A stretch of DNA of 64,000 nt from Heloderma charlesbogerti (GCA_026122225.1 JANEZZ010000468.1:1947001-2011000); one strand, 5' to 3'. Shown: positions 21,728 through 32,617, counted from the first letter of the stretch. A program made the numbers and translations. The notes: generated by a model not told the origin, from the sequence alone.

Positions 21728-21844
21728 ATGCGGAAGCCTGCGAGGGAAGGCAGGCGCTGCGGGAGGATGGGAGCTGCGCGCGGCGGCGGCGGCGGCGGCG
21801 GCGGGGGCAGAGAGGTCTGGCAGCCTGGCGCGGGTCACCAGTAG
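21728..21844 (+). other. Upstream ORF with polyglycine tract (38 codons)
   Basis: ATG at 21728 opens a 38-residue frame that runs MRKPAREGRRCGRMGAAR, then nine Gly, then REVWQPGAGHQ and a TAG at 21842-21844. It ends before the proposed splice donor. Translation is unproven. The CGG repeat sits inside this frame, as in some human 5' UTR repeat loci. It could equally be an incidental frame in GC-rich leader sequence. Confidence 0.35.
21779..21803 (+). repeat. CGG trinucleotide repeat
   Basis: About eight uninterrupted CGG/GGC units inside the proposed first exon. Confidence 0.95.
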
Positions 21845-22469
21845 AGCATCTGGGGAAGCCGGGGCGGCATGAGACAGCCGTGAGCCTGGCCTTGCGGCAG
21901 GGGAAAGGAGCAGCAGGAGGCGCAGCCGGGACGGCGACGGCCGCTGGCCAGGTAAGGAATGGATGCTGCCGGCGGTGCTGATGCGGCATGGAGAGGTTCG
22001 CATCCGCCAGGAAATGAGCGTCTCTTTCGCAGCCGTGCTTGGTGGCCGGGAGTTGGCCCGCTGCTCCGGCCGATGCAGCCGCTGACGAAGCGGGGCGATC
22101 TGTGGCAGACGCGGCGGGGGATCCTGCTGCACCCTCGCCCTACCTGATCTTCCGCCCGCCCGGCCGGCCGCCCCTCTCTCTTCTTCTTGGCCTTCGACGT
22201 TGGTCTCCCTGCAGCCCTGTCTCTGGCTGACCGGGCACTGACTCTGCACCCAACCAAGCGGCTTCTTCCCCCGCGAGGCGAGGAGCCTCTTTGCTGCCAG
22301 CACAGGGCATTAGCAAGAGTTGCTTTATTTTGGCGGGGTGTGGGGTGCGGTTTGGGGGCGGCTGCAAGCGCCGGCAACATTATTTGGGGGGCAAAGGATA
22401 GAGTGCCTTGATCTAAGCTCTTGATGCTTGGCTGCTTTCCTGGCCGGGGGGGGGGGGCGTTGGCAGATG

Positions 22470-23840
22470 CCATTGAATTTCTTTTGGGCAGTGGAAGTGT
22501 GGGGAGAAGGTTTCTGACCACAGCCTTCAGGTACGAGGACGTTCTGTGTTTGCCATTCCGCTTCCTGTCAGGTATTAAGAAGGATTGTCTGATGCTTGGT
22601 AGGCCTTGGTGTTGCTGTGGCTTTTCCTGGTGTGGAGACCCACAAGGGTCGAATTCACCTACCTAGGACAAAGCTGCAGTAGCAGCGAATGGCCGTTCTT
22701 CGCCCTGTGTGTTTTTCTTCTTCTCTTTTGTGTCTTTCGATTCAGTTTGTATTAAAAGATAAAAATTGACTGAAATGTGTTGTGTACTTGACAGCTTGTA
22801 GGTGGTCTAGAACTTTGCACTAGCATCTTCCCCTCCTGCACCTGCTCCATGGCCTAGGAAAGGAATTAGGAAGGCCAGAAATCTGAAAGCAATGGCTTTC
22901 ATTTGTGTTTTGCCTATGGACCTACAGACTCAGGTGGGGTAAGTGAGCAGCTTCATGCTGATGCATTTAGTTGCTTGAGAGATCCTGAGGGCACAGTCAG
23001 AAAATAAGCAGGGACCTCAACTTCCATAATTCCAGACATAAACGAGCCTCTGGGGATTTATGAAAAGCGATTCCTTAGCCTGTCTTAATTGGTTTTGGGA
23101 TGTGAGGGCACAACATATTTCCAAAGCATCCGGGACCAATCCCTGATAGAAACAGGATGGTAGAATACAGGGCATCACGCTAGTCTAGAGTCTAGTGTGA
23201 CAACTAAAACAATATTGTCAGGCTTGGGGTGGGGTGAAAATACATGCAGCACATTAAATGCTGTGTTAATCATGCCCTACTGAGATAGGAGCTGTGGCCA
23301 TCTTTTGAAAGAACTGAGCTCTGCATATGCAATATGAGTCCGCCTAGCTGGTATTGATCAAAGGGGTGAAAGCGCTGAATCATTTGTACTTTTCTTCTCC
23401 CAGCATGTTTGGCTCTTCAGTTCCATTATAGTCTTCAGGAAGTGCAAGATCTAATTGCAGAATTAGCAACTTTCAGCATCTTCTTTCATTTTAAGTAGTA
23501 TCAGCCTGGTGTAAGAATCCTTTGGACCTGAGTGGGCAGCTGTTAATATCATCTAAGCATGGCTTTAGACTGCCTTTTAATTTAGCTTCCCGTCTCAAAA
23601 TGTGTTATTAACATTTATGGCATAGGAACTATGCCTGTGGTGTTAGCTGAAACGTGCATTTCAAAGATGCTGTCAGTAACTGAGGGAGATTTATTTTAAT
23701 TATTTTTTGTGCATGCTCATGACTCATCTTAGCATTGGTGATAGGCACTCACTGTGTCTATCAAACGCTGATCGATAAACAGTACTGCTATTTATTACAG
23801 ATATGTGGCACGATTTAGCTAACATGGAGCATTTTAAATT
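22470..23840. other. Putative intron 1, start; no exon seen
   Basis: GC content falls quickly after a run of G at 22446-22457. No further splice-flanked coding segment was recognised. If the donor at 21951 is real, this and much downstream sequence would be intron. Confidence 0.4.
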
Positions 23841-23844
23841 CTCC

Positions 23845-23900
23845 ATTGATTTTGATGGGAGACAGTTAAACACATGTTTAACTCTCCCATCAAAATCAAT
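23845..23900. repeat. 56-bp near-perfect palindrome
   Basis: The outer 18 bp on each side, attgattttgatgggaga and tctcccatcaaaatcaat, are exact inverse copies. The inner agttaaac/gtttaact part also pairs, leaving only central and single-base asymmetries. The element has no terminal signature of a known MITE. Confidence 0.85.
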
Positions 23901-23988
23901 TTATTTCCACTTTTATACCCCCAAGTGTAAAACATAATATTCTGTTAAAATATCTGTTATATAGAAACTAAAACTATCCCTCTTAGTG

Positions 23989-24617
23989 CAGTGTTTTACC
24001 ATGAAAATCATGCGTCTACGGCTACCCGACCTTTCAACTAACTTTATCCAGAAGACAACTCAGGGTGACTACAAGAAGGCATGCGCCTGTATAGTTGGAT
24101 CAGTACCAAGCACTGGCACACATATACATGTTTTTTTTTCTCTATGTCTCCCTCCTCATAGAAGTTGGATTTGGAGACATCAGTAGAACCTGCATGGAAG
24201 AACAACGTCTCACAATCATCCTTGGTCTTCATGTGGATAAAGTTGGCTGAGAGGCTGGGAAGCCATAAATGCACGATTTTCACAGTGACACACGTTCATG
24301 TATGCTTACACTTGAAGGGGATATACCATACATGATGTGTGTGAAAACAAAGCCATTGGTGGTGGGATATGTCTAGCCTCTGCTGCAAAGATTTTTATTT
24401 TGGAAAGAGTTCCTTGAAGAAACTTTCACCGCAAAGATTCAGCTATGCAAATTTACTCACGAATAGTTCCATTACCTCAATGAGTCTTACCTGTTCCATC
24501 TGGCTGTGTGAAAGTGTGTTTCACAGATGATATGCAGACTTGAGCATGCCTATAACTTAACACCTGAAACATGCAATTGGGTGCCAGAAATGCATGATTG
24601 TCACAAGTAAAACACTA
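23989..24617. mobile_element. Inverted-repeat element, possibly hAT-type
   Basis: A left arm (cagtgttttaccatgaaaat) has a partner arm at 24225-24290 (ctgggaagccataaatgcac, gattttcacagtgacac), giving about 60-bp inverted arms. A third end-like copy, aatgcatgattgtcacaagt then aaaacacta, lies at 24588-24617. The arms create mirror-image frames on the two strands (MKIMRLRLPDLSTNFI and MKIVHLWLPSLSANFI), which is an effect of the inversion and not evidence of a gene. No clean target duplication was found. Confidence 0.55.
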
Positions 24618-24843
24618 CATCTTGAAGGTATTCTGTCCAGCTCAGACTTGGACCTTGATGGTAAGGATATTTTACAGTTATTGGGCAGCCACCATGAATC
24701 CCTTTTGCAGATGTCTTGCTGTTCAAACTTGATACAGGTGAACAGTCAGATAAGCCCTCTCAGTTAGTCTTCAGTGTTGGGATGAAGACAAGGCTGTTAC
24801 TGAAGTATGAAGGGACTAACTTTTTATTTAACTTCAGTTACAT

Positions 24844-24977
24844 CAGACTTCCCTAACCTGGTGCCCAGCTATTTTGGACTTCAACTCCCATCAGCCCCAG
24901 CCACCATAGCCAATGATCAAGAATGCTGGGAGCTGTGTTCCAAAAACATCAGGAGGTCACCAGGCTGGGGAAGGCTG
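24844..24977. mobile_element. Palindromic hAT MITE
   Basis: Begins cagacttccctaacctggtg and ends caccaggctggggaaggctg. The inner arms ttggacttcaactcccatca and ctgggagctgtgttccaaaa are inverted copies. The flanking 8-mers no longer match. Confidence 0.75.
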
Positions 24978-25427
24978 ATAGATTATGCCATTTCTTTGTG
25001 TTGCTATGATTCTCTCTCTCTCTCTGTCTCTCTCTGTCTCCCAAGAGAAGATTAGAACTATATTGAGATGATGCATGAGAAGAATGGAAACTTGCTCATA
25101 TTTTAATGGTTCATTTTGGCCATTTTAGGTGACCTTGGCGTATACTGAAGACAAAAAACAAAAGTTCAGGGATCTTGCTTGAAAAGCTGATGCCTTTATT
25201 GTTATCCATGCTCTGTAAAATGCTTGTCCATTAGCTCAGTGGCAGACAGCTAAATTGATTGCCAGCATGACTTCTTTGTTTTCCCCAAATGTCTTAGCAC
25301 TGCTGAAATTTAGTTTCCTGCTAATCCTTTCTAAATAAATACCCACTGCCTTCACTTCATCTTCCTATTAAATGTTGTACCTTGAAAATGCCGTATACTA
25401 CAATCAACAATGTACTGGCTATACAGG

Positions 25428-25676
25428 AGGCCAGTGTGGTGTAGTAGTTAGAGTGTTGGACTGGGACTCAGGAGGTCCTGGTCCTGGTCCTAGTCCCCAC
25501 TCGGCCATGAAGCTCATCTGGGTGACTTTGCGCCAGTCAGTGACTCTCAGCCTAGCCTAGTTCAGAGGGTTGTTGTGACAATAAAATGGAGAGGAAGAGG
25601 GTCATGTAAGCTGCCTTGGGTTCCTTGCAAGAGGAAAAAAGGTGGGATATAAATGTAATAATAAATTAAAAACAAT
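25428..25676 (+). mobile_element. tRNA-derived SINE, MIR/L2-tail type
   Basis: The tRNA-like head has gtgtagtagttagagtgttg (box A) and ggtcctagtcccc (box B). The body has ccactcggccatgaagctca and cagtcagtgactctcagcct. The tail has agggttgttgtgacaataaa, gctgccttgggttccttgc and ggtgggatataaatgtaata. The tail layout is like mammalian MIR/L2. A second copy on the other strand is at 38697-38937. Confidence 0.83.
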
Positions 25677-25695
25677 ACATAGTTTCTGTCTGTAG

Positions 25696-25829
25696 CAGGG
25701 GTGAGCAACTTGTAGCCCTCCAGATGTTTTGGCCAACAGCTCCCATCATCCCTTATACTTGGCTGTGCTGGCTAGGGCTGATGGGAGTTGTAGGCCAAAG
25801 CATGATGGGCCACAAGTAGCCCACCCCTG
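25696..25829. mobile_element. Palindromic hAT MITE, well-preserved ends
   Basis: Termini CAGGGGTGAGCAACTTGTAG and CACAAGTAGCCCACCCCTG are inverted copies. The inner arms pair at gatgttttggccaaca and gatgggagttgtaggccaaa. The flanks gtctgtag and tgtctagc are related only through a small gap. Confidence 0.85.
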
Positions 25830-26429
25830 TGTCTAGCAATAGAAACTGAGCACCTCCTGTAGTTTTAGGAGGCTAATATGCCTGTTGTGTTTGGTGTTCT
25901 TTGGCATTGGCAGAATGTGATAGCGGGGAACTATAGCAGGAAATCCATTTTATTTATCTCAAGGCTTTCTCTTGCTCTGGTTTCTGGAATGTGGGAATCT
26001 GTCATCCTATATTTATCTAAAGTAATTGCAATATATAGTTCTCCATTATGGAACAGTACAGGGAAGCCCCTTTATTTTATTTTTTTTAAATCTGCATGGC
26101 CTGGGGAACAAGAACATTTTGGCTAAGCAGAAATTCAGATTGTTGGGAGTGTTGTAATATAGGATGACTTTAGGGAAGACATGCTATGCCTTTTGGTAAC
26201 TGTTTTAGATAAGTGTTTTACAAAGTATTATTCCTGTTTTGATAGCAGAGGCTTCGTGGTACCCAAATTGCCCGGGGCACCCAACGGATCTTTAGTATTG
26301 AACTTAGGACTTCTAGACCCTAAGCTAGTGACCAACTTTTTCTGGAAATCTGGGTCTCTGCACTTGTTCTGAACAGAAATAGAAAGGCCCATTCAGTTTG
26401 GAATTTAGCCCAAACCTTGCAGGACAGTG

Positions 26430-26657
26430 TGGGGGGGGGGCATAGTTCAGAGGCAGAGCCCATGCTTTGCATGCAGAAGGTCCCAGATTCAATCCCCAGT
26501 ATCTCCAGTTTAAAAAGGATCCAGTAGCAGGTAATGGGAAAGACCTCTACCTGAGATCCTGGATTGCTGATCCCAGCCAGAATTGACAATGTCAGTTCTT
26601 AGATGGATAAATATTCTGACCTGCTATAAAGTGGCTTCCAATGTTCCTATTCACTCT
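26430..26657 (+). mobile_element. tRNA-derived SINE (CCTATG tail type)
   Basis: Box A region catagttcagaggcagagcc, anticodon-like loop tttgcatgcagaagg, box B agattcaatccc. Then a body with aaaggatccagtagcaggta, ctgagatcctggattgct, and an end ctgacctgctataaagtggc and ttccaatgttcctat. The same layout occurs at 36459-36658, so this is a family and not a tRNA gene. Confidence 0.85.
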
Positions 26658-26689
26658 ACATACACTCTACATCAAGATACACTCTACAT

Positions 26690-27050
26690 TAGGGGTGGGC
26701 AACTTTGGGCAGTCTGGGAGCCAATTTCTAGGCCCTAGGTCCCACCAACCCAACTCCCGGAGCTGCAGTCCTGCCACAGTGGCAAAAAAATTAATAAAAT
26801 GGTGATTTGCCACCAAAGTTCAGTGGCAAAATGCTTTGGAGACTCAAGAGGGGCCTTGTTTCACTTGAAAGCAAGCTAAATTAGGCACATTTCAGTCACT
26901 GTAGCATTTTGCTGCTGAATTTTGTCAGTGAACCACATGGGGGGGCACTTCACCCCCAGATTTCAGCAGTGGGGGAGACAGCAGAGGAGGGCATGCTCAA
27001 GGCCATGGCAGGCTGCATGTGGCCCCCAGGCTGTGTGTTGCCCACTGCTG
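26690..27050. mobile_element. Non-autonomous hAT element, 361 bp, perfect TSD
   Basis: Termini TAGGGGTGGGCAACTTTG and GTGTTGCCCACTGCTG. The flanks are a perfect 8-bp duplication, ctctacat at 26682-26689 and 27051-27058, with TA at positions 4-5. A T has replaced the usual first C. The interior is GC-moderate and has no transposase. The target lies in a small array in which ctctacat occurs three times (26655-26689). A related but worn element is at about 47910-48198. Confidence 0.92.
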
Positions 27051-27059
27051 CTCTACATC

Positions 27060-28960
27060 AACGGGGATATTGCTGCAGTTCTCAGACATAAACCGACTCA
27101 AGGCTCATTCCTATGTATGTTTAGACTGAAAAAAATTCTACAACTCCCAGCATTCCCCAGCCAGCTGTGCACCCTCATTGTTCTAACTCTGCTTCCAGTT
27201 AGGCAAACAATTGAATTGCTTGCCCTTAAAGGCAGACTAAAAATCATTTAAAACAAAATGAATGCATGAATGAATTAGTATTAATCTAAGGGGGTTGGCA
27301 TCAGGGACTGCCAGTAAAAGAGGATGTTGGGAGCTTGAACTTTTGCCCTTCCCATTTCCCTTTTGGTGACGCAGCAGATAAATTCTGAATGCACACAATC
27401 TTTTGGATCACAGTATTTATGGAGGGGAGGGGAACTCATATTGACTAGTGTTCCTGGGTTTTGTTCACTTTCCTGTAGTTTGGCCTTGATCTAATAGGAG
27501 ATAAAGCACTGCAAGACAGACCCTAACATCATGGATGGAAGTCTGGAGAATAGGGACACACCCATTTTGGCTGGCCTTGGTAGCCAGCCGACATTTGTGG
27601 TTGCTCCAACCTCTTCCCTGAGTCCTCCAGCATGAGCAGAGGACTCAGGGGGCAGGAGAGGTCAGTATCTCACTTTGTGTCAAGCTGGGTAATAGCTGGA
27701 AGCAGCAAGACATGTCCTTGCTGCTTCTGAGCATCTGCAGGGCTTGGCACAAAGTGAGAGGCCAACCTCTCCCCTCTCATTCGTCCCCAGCCCATGCAAG
27801 AGGACTTGGGGGGGGGAGGGGGATCTCTCCTACCTAGCACAAACTGAGAAAACTCTTCCCCCCGCCCCCAGTCCTTTGCAGTGTTCAGAAAACGTGGTAG
27901 GAATCTATTTTACATCATGATGGGATTGGCAACAGAGTTATTATGAAGACCATCATGTCACTGATGACAACTTGACTAAACTTTTGTAAGCTCTGCTAGG
28001 GAATAATGGAGATTTTGTATTATTTGTGAGCCCCGTAGATTTCTGTCAGTGGGGAGTGAGGCAATGAGGAGTTTTCCTGCTATGGAGTAGCCATGCAGCT
28101 ATTTTCAAGCTCGCCTTTTCCCTCTACCTTTGCACCTTCACGGATCTGTTAAAACCCAGTGGGAGTGATTCTGTGCATGCATGGAGATGCTGCCAGGTCA
28201 CTGTGTGGTGTACTTCATCACCAGAGGTGGAATTGTGCACCTGACTAGATCACCCATCTCTGGGCCATACATTCCCATTTCCACTGGCTCAGTTGGCCGC
28301 AAATGTGGCCTGGTACCCAGCTCACATTCCCTCCCCAGAATATAACATAATCTTGGTCTTATGCCCTGCTCATCAAGACACAAATCTAATTTGTTTTATC
28401 TAATTCCGCCCGTATAGACCCCAGATCCTGAAGATATCTTTAAAAAGTGTGCTGTCAAAACTGATTATGTTTTAATTTCTTAATTTAGTCACAGAGGAAC
28501 CACTACTGTTTCTCTGATTTAATAACTAAACCTTTCTGTTGCATAGAATACCCAGTATAACTATTGTGGTTGGTTTGTGTTTTGTACATCCATAAGTGGA
28601 CTGACTGCAGATCAAATTGCAAGGCCTGGGCTTTAATTAGAGAGTTTCCCCTCCATCCTTGCTTAACAGATCCCCTGCAGAGGATCTGTTCACTTGACAG
28701 CAGTTAGACAGCTGCGATGCTGAGATCATTACTTTGTGTTCTAACTGGCATTGTCTCCTTCTACTCCGCCTGACTGTCTGTCATATCCACCTGTTATCTT
28801 TTGTTTTGCACTTACTTTTTTGAAGCTGGGCTAATCTTGATTTGTTCTGCTTCTGTACAAGGGGGAACTTTGATACATGAATAAAGCTCTACATCTACAG
28901 TGTCAGTTTACAGTATCAAAAAGGTACTAGGTGGTGGTTCTTGCTATCAGAATTACAATA
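27060..28960. other. No gene seen
   Basis: Intron-like sequence. 27095-27165 has pieces (tatgtatgtttagactg, ctacaactcccagcattccc) of short palindromic elements. No splice-flanked coding segment recognised. Confidence 0.45.
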
Positions 28961-28963
28961 CAA

Positions 28964-29035
28964 TCCTAAGCATGTCTACTCAGAAGTCCCATTGCATTCA
29001 GTGAGATTTACTTCCAGGTAAGTGATCCTAAATAC
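28964..29035. repeat. Short palindromic repeat (AATCCTAAGCATGTCTACTC type)
   Basis: Left aatcctaagcatgtctactc and right gatttacttccaggtaagtg follow the pattern of the better copy at 33563-33648. Ends are worn. Confidence 0.6.
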
Positions 29036-29084
29036 GATCTGGCCATCAGACTCAAAACAAAAGTTGAAATATTTTATATTTAAG

Positions 29085-29365
29085 AACATAAGAGCCTTGC
29101 TGGATCAGACCAAGGGTCAATCTAGTCCAACATTGCATTCACACAGCGGCCAACCGGCAGCCTGTGGGAAACCCACAAGTAGGGCATGAGTGCAACAGCA
29201 CCCTACCACCCATGTTCTGGTGTACATACACATACCTCTAATACTGGAGGTAGCATTGATAGCCTTATCATCCATGTATTTGTGTAATCCCCTTTTAAAG
29301 CCATCCAAATTGGCATCCATCACTACATCTTGTGCTAACAAATTCCATAGTTTAACTTCTTCTTT
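29085..29365 (-). mobile_element. CR1-clade LINE 3' end (TTCTTATG tail type)
   Basis: Plus strand reads taagaacataagagccttgc, ggatcagaccaagggtcaat, ggaggtagcattgatagcct and ttaaagccatccaaattggc. This is the reverse complement of the family at 8750-9082. The minus frame at 29117-29341 is a short worn piece (DANLDGFKRGLHKYMDDKAI). Confidence 0.78.
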
Positions 29366-29536
29366 AGTTGCAAATGGTTATTTGTCCTTCCCTCCTCCCT
29401 AAATCTGATTGGATATTGTATTTGATTGAGGCCTACCACCCTAACAAGACACCATGTGAGTTCCCAGTAGAGCTGTCTGTCAAATCTTATATGCAGATCT
29501 TTCCTTTATTTCATTCAAACAAACACAGAAAAATAT

Positions 29537-29605
29537 TTATTTATTTGATTTATATCCCACCCTTCAACAGGTTCCCAGGGTGGCTTACAAAAAGTTAAAA
29601 TTACA
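29537..29605 (-). repeat. L2-like 3' tail fragment
   Basis: Plus strand tttatttgatttatatccca then cccagggtggcttacaaaa is the reverse complement of the usual gtaagccaccctggg..gggatataaatcaaata tail. Confidence 0.6.
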
Positions 29606-29609
29606 ATCA

Positions 29610-31110
29610 CACAAAAATGTTAAAACAGTGCATTAAGAGGATCACAATGTGAAAGGTGTATAAAAGGAATCACTAGAATTGTATCTCATCAAAATCCATC
29701 AGTTTGCCTCTTTGTCCTGTAGGTAATTAGAAGGAATGCTCTTAAAGAGAGCCATCAAGAGCTATAGGTTTAAATATTATTGATCGATAGACTGTGATCA
29801 ATCCTGGCTTCTTATGAACAAGCTGCATGAAAGTACATGCAACTAATTTGCTCCCACTTGGTTCCTTCTGCTAGAGTAAACCAGAATCCAGGATTCTTGC
29901 TTGTTACTCTCTTTACAAACCAGGATTGTAAACTAGGGTTTGTTTTTGTCGTAAATATCTTTGCTTGTTTGGGAGCAACAAGCCAGGACCCCATGTTCAG
30001 ATGACATGCTAAGCAAGCCATTTTGAGGAGGGGGTTAGCCCCCTGCTCTAACAAGAGGAGCCAAGCAGGAGTGTACGTATTTCATGTACTAGAACACAGC
30101 TCGTTCCTGATAGGCCAGGATTCACCAGAATCCTGGCTTACTGTTCTGTGTGAACATGGACATAGTATATATTTGCTCATTCCTCCACTAAGTAATGTGT
30201 TGGTGATAAATAAATATATACATTTCAGCCTTTCATCTATTTCCTGTTCTCTCTACCAGTCATTTGGAATGGTTACATGATCCCTCCTACAGAGCACCTT
30301 TCAGAACGGGGTTCTTTGCTGTCATTGGTATGCTAATCGGATCCTTTTGTTTTTACTGAGATTGAAAGCAGCAAATGTTATGATGGATTAAATTTTACAA
30401 AAGAGGATTTTAAGGTCTCAGACCTCTTATAGGGATCACCATACATAGTTAATGAGATAAGAAGTGGGGGATTAACAGCCTTATGAATAGGGGTACCATA
30501 GCATGGCTGCTTCAAATAAATGGTTTTTCAGGATGATTTATGGAAACAAGCTTTGATCCTAGATTTCGTAACCGAAATGTATGTGTGTGCTCCTAAAAAG
30601 TTCTACTTGCAAACATTTCACTGGGCTAATGAAACACAGTGCATCTTAAATTGCTCTGAATTTTAGTCACAAGTGACAGGGGTATCTTCATGGTGATTGC
30701 TGTTGTAATAGGGGAGGTTGTTGTTCAAGTCCTAGATGTGTGAGCTAGACCCTGAAAACTGCCTCCCAGATATCTGTGGAATAGCTAGCCTGCTATTACC
30801 TGAGTAGTTCCCCATCTTTATGAATAGGCCCTCCCCACCCAACGAAGTGAAGGAACATTTCTACAAGGATGTTTAACTCACCTGTCATGTTTCTAGCTCT
30901 CTACCTTCTCCTGTTTAGGCAAGGCTGGACTAAAATGGTTAGGAACATAGAAGTCTCAGAAACCAATGCTTCCCAGATACATGCTGACTTTAATTATCCA
31001 GTGGCTGCCAGTATACTTCCCCAAATGCCCTCTGAAAAGCTATAAATGGTCATGCTACAGACTCAAGGAAAGCATTACCTTCCTTGTTTGCAGGGTAGGG
31101 GAGGCTAGAG
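29610..31110. other. No gene or clear element seen
   Basis: Intron-like AT-rich sequence. A pair of inverted blocks (gattgatcaatcctggcttct/ccaggattcttgcttgtta) is weak. Confidence 0.4.
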
Positions 31111-31112
31111 AC

Positions 31113-31351
31113 CTAGGCTAGATCTACACTAGTTCTTTTTATCGGTATTGAAGTGCACTGATAACTGTTGGGGCACATTTTGTATTCCGCATATCGCTTT
31201 TCTGTCATTGTTTCCCACTTTTTATTCCGTATTATTCAAAATACTGGAATAGATGTCATTATGTGCACTATGAAGTGTAAATGCAAGAGGGGTATAGCCT
31301 TGCCATGATAGGATTGTATTGATTTGACACAAGGTGTAGATCTGGCCCTAG
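31113..31351. mobile_element. Inverted-repeat element, CTAGG..AGATCTACAC termini
   Basis: Left ctaggctagatctacactag and right ggtgtagatctggccctag form an imperfect inverted pair about 240 bp apart. No coding part and no clear target duplication. Superfamily unresolved. Confidence 0.55.
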
Positions 31352-31454
31352 GCATTGGGATGGCAAGAAGCTACTGGTCTCCCCTTGAGTTGCAATGGGG
31401 CCCTGGGCTGCCTTCTTGGCCTTAGCAATTTGGATGGAATTTTAATCACCGATT

Positions 31455-31580
31455 CAATGAATATGGACTTGAACACACTCCGGGGGAGAGTGGAGGACAG
31501 GAAGGCCTGGCATGCTATGGTCCATGGGGTCACAAAGAGTCAGACACGACTTAATGACTGAACAACAACAACAGCAACAA
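31455..31580 (+). mobile_element. BovB LINE 3' end, short
   Basis: Reads tcaatgaatatggacttgaa, ggacaggaaggcctggcatg, gtccatggggtcacaaagag, tcagacacgac and ends in (AAC)n-like aacaacaacaacagcaacaa. Only the last ~125 bp remain. The encoded tail is KAWHAMVHGVTKSQTRLND. Confidence 0.9.
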
Positions 31581-31619
31581 TCCACCCAGAGACCATTGGT
31601 TATTGGGCAGATTCAAAAT

Positions 31620-32480
31620 AAATAAATAAATAAGCAAATACTTCAAAATTGTGAATTCTTAATAGCGTACTGAGGGCTAGTTAACACTTTACTATTATTA
31701 ATATGTGTCTGTTAAAATAAAATAGCATTTAAAAAAATCTCTGATGGAACAGTTCATTGGGACATGACACAGCAGGGGTGGGTAAGGGTGGAAGAGGAAG
31801 CAAGAAGATACACTAATTCAGCTACACTTACTCTTTCAGTAAATAAATGATACAGGCTAGTTTTATATGTGATTTTTAAAACTTAAGAGTGGAAATTAAA
31901 TGGATAGGATTAGGTGAATGAGCTTTTCTAGAAGGGCATAATTGGGTGATGGCAGGGGATTGTGCATCTATTTTGCCCTGAGGTCTGTATGTATGCGCAC
32001 CTGACAAAACAAACTCTTGTGGGTTTTTGCTTTTCAACTCCCCTTCCCCACACATCCATTTTCACCTGTTTAGGGAAAATGTCCTGTGTGAAGCAGCTGC
32101 CAACTATATCTTAGTTGACTGGTACATCCCTCTCCTCCCTTTCCGTTGTCAAAATTTCTGCAGGCATTTTTTCTGACTGGCTGTCAATCTGCATCTGCTG
32201 TTCTTTTAATGTCTTGTACTAGCACTTAAGGTAAGGGCTCCAGTTAGCTTGTGTGTTTAAAGCTATTTTGGTACCTACCTGAAGTGCATGCAGATTCTAT
32301 GCCTGTGTAATAGCAGAATAATGGTTTTGTTCCCCTCCCCCCAAAAAAGCTCTCTGGTACGTCAGTATATAAAAGTGTCAGATTTGTATGCATGGGAAAG
32401 ATGCAGACTGGTGCATTATAATGGGCCATGCTTACAAATGACATTTTAGGGACCTTCTTTGGATTTGAGCCTGTGGCTTA
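31620..32480. other. No gene or clear element seen
   Basis: AT-rich sequence with a short (AATA)n run at about 31618-31634. Confidence 0.45.
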
Positions 32481-32483
32481 AAC

Positions 32484-32617
32484 CAGCCTTCCTTAACCTG
32501 GGGCCTTCCAGATGTGTTGGACTACATGTCACACCATCCCAGTAGTTGCCATGCTGGCTGGGGGTGATGGGGGTTGTAGTCCACCACATCTCAAAGGCAC
32601 CAGGTCAGAGAAGGCTG
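32484..32617. mobile_element. Palindromic hAT MITE with 8-bp TSD
   Basis: Termini CAGCCTTCCTTAACCTGG and CCAGGTCAGAGAAGGCTG. The flanks gcttaaac (32476-32483) and gcttagac (32618-32625) match at seven of eight, with TA at positions 4-5. The central palindrome arms are tggactacatgtcacacc and gggggttgtagtcca. Confidence 0.9.

Larger units (their letters stand above)
21560..21951 (+). other. Putative non-coding first exon of an unidentified gene
   Basis: The exon end is set by ccag/gtaagg at 21951/21952, which matches the donor consensus at nearly every position. The start is approximate, inferred from the GC box and E-box upstream. The ATG codons seen (21728 and 21868-21870, the second opening a 4-codon frame M-R-Q-P) meet stops before the donor, so the main coding sequence probably begins in a later exon outside or unrecognised in this window. 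The exon contains the CGG tract. The gene cannot be named from this sequence. Confidence 0.5.
21440..22460. promoter_or_regulatory. CpG island promoter
   Basis: This is the only clearly GC- and CpG-rich block in the window, in contrast to AT-rich flanks. It contains a GC box (gcgcccgccccc, about 21497-21508), an E-box CACGTG at 21613-21618, repeated gcgc/cggcg motifs and no TATA box. Long open frames on both strands here come from low stop-codon frequency in GC-rich DNA. The island continues about 500 bp past the proposed donor, as for many vertebrate housekeeping or developmental promoters. A divergent minus-strand transcript cannot be excluded. Confidence 0.85.

Noticed and set aside
21322..21981. 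219-codon plus frame and long minus frames (21725-22521) in the CpG island
   Set aside because: GC-rich DNA has few stop codons; frames overlap on both strands, are low in complexity and contain no domain.
23986..24283. Similar short proteins encoded on opposite strands
   Set aside because: The similarity is produced by the inverted repeat arms, not by two genes.
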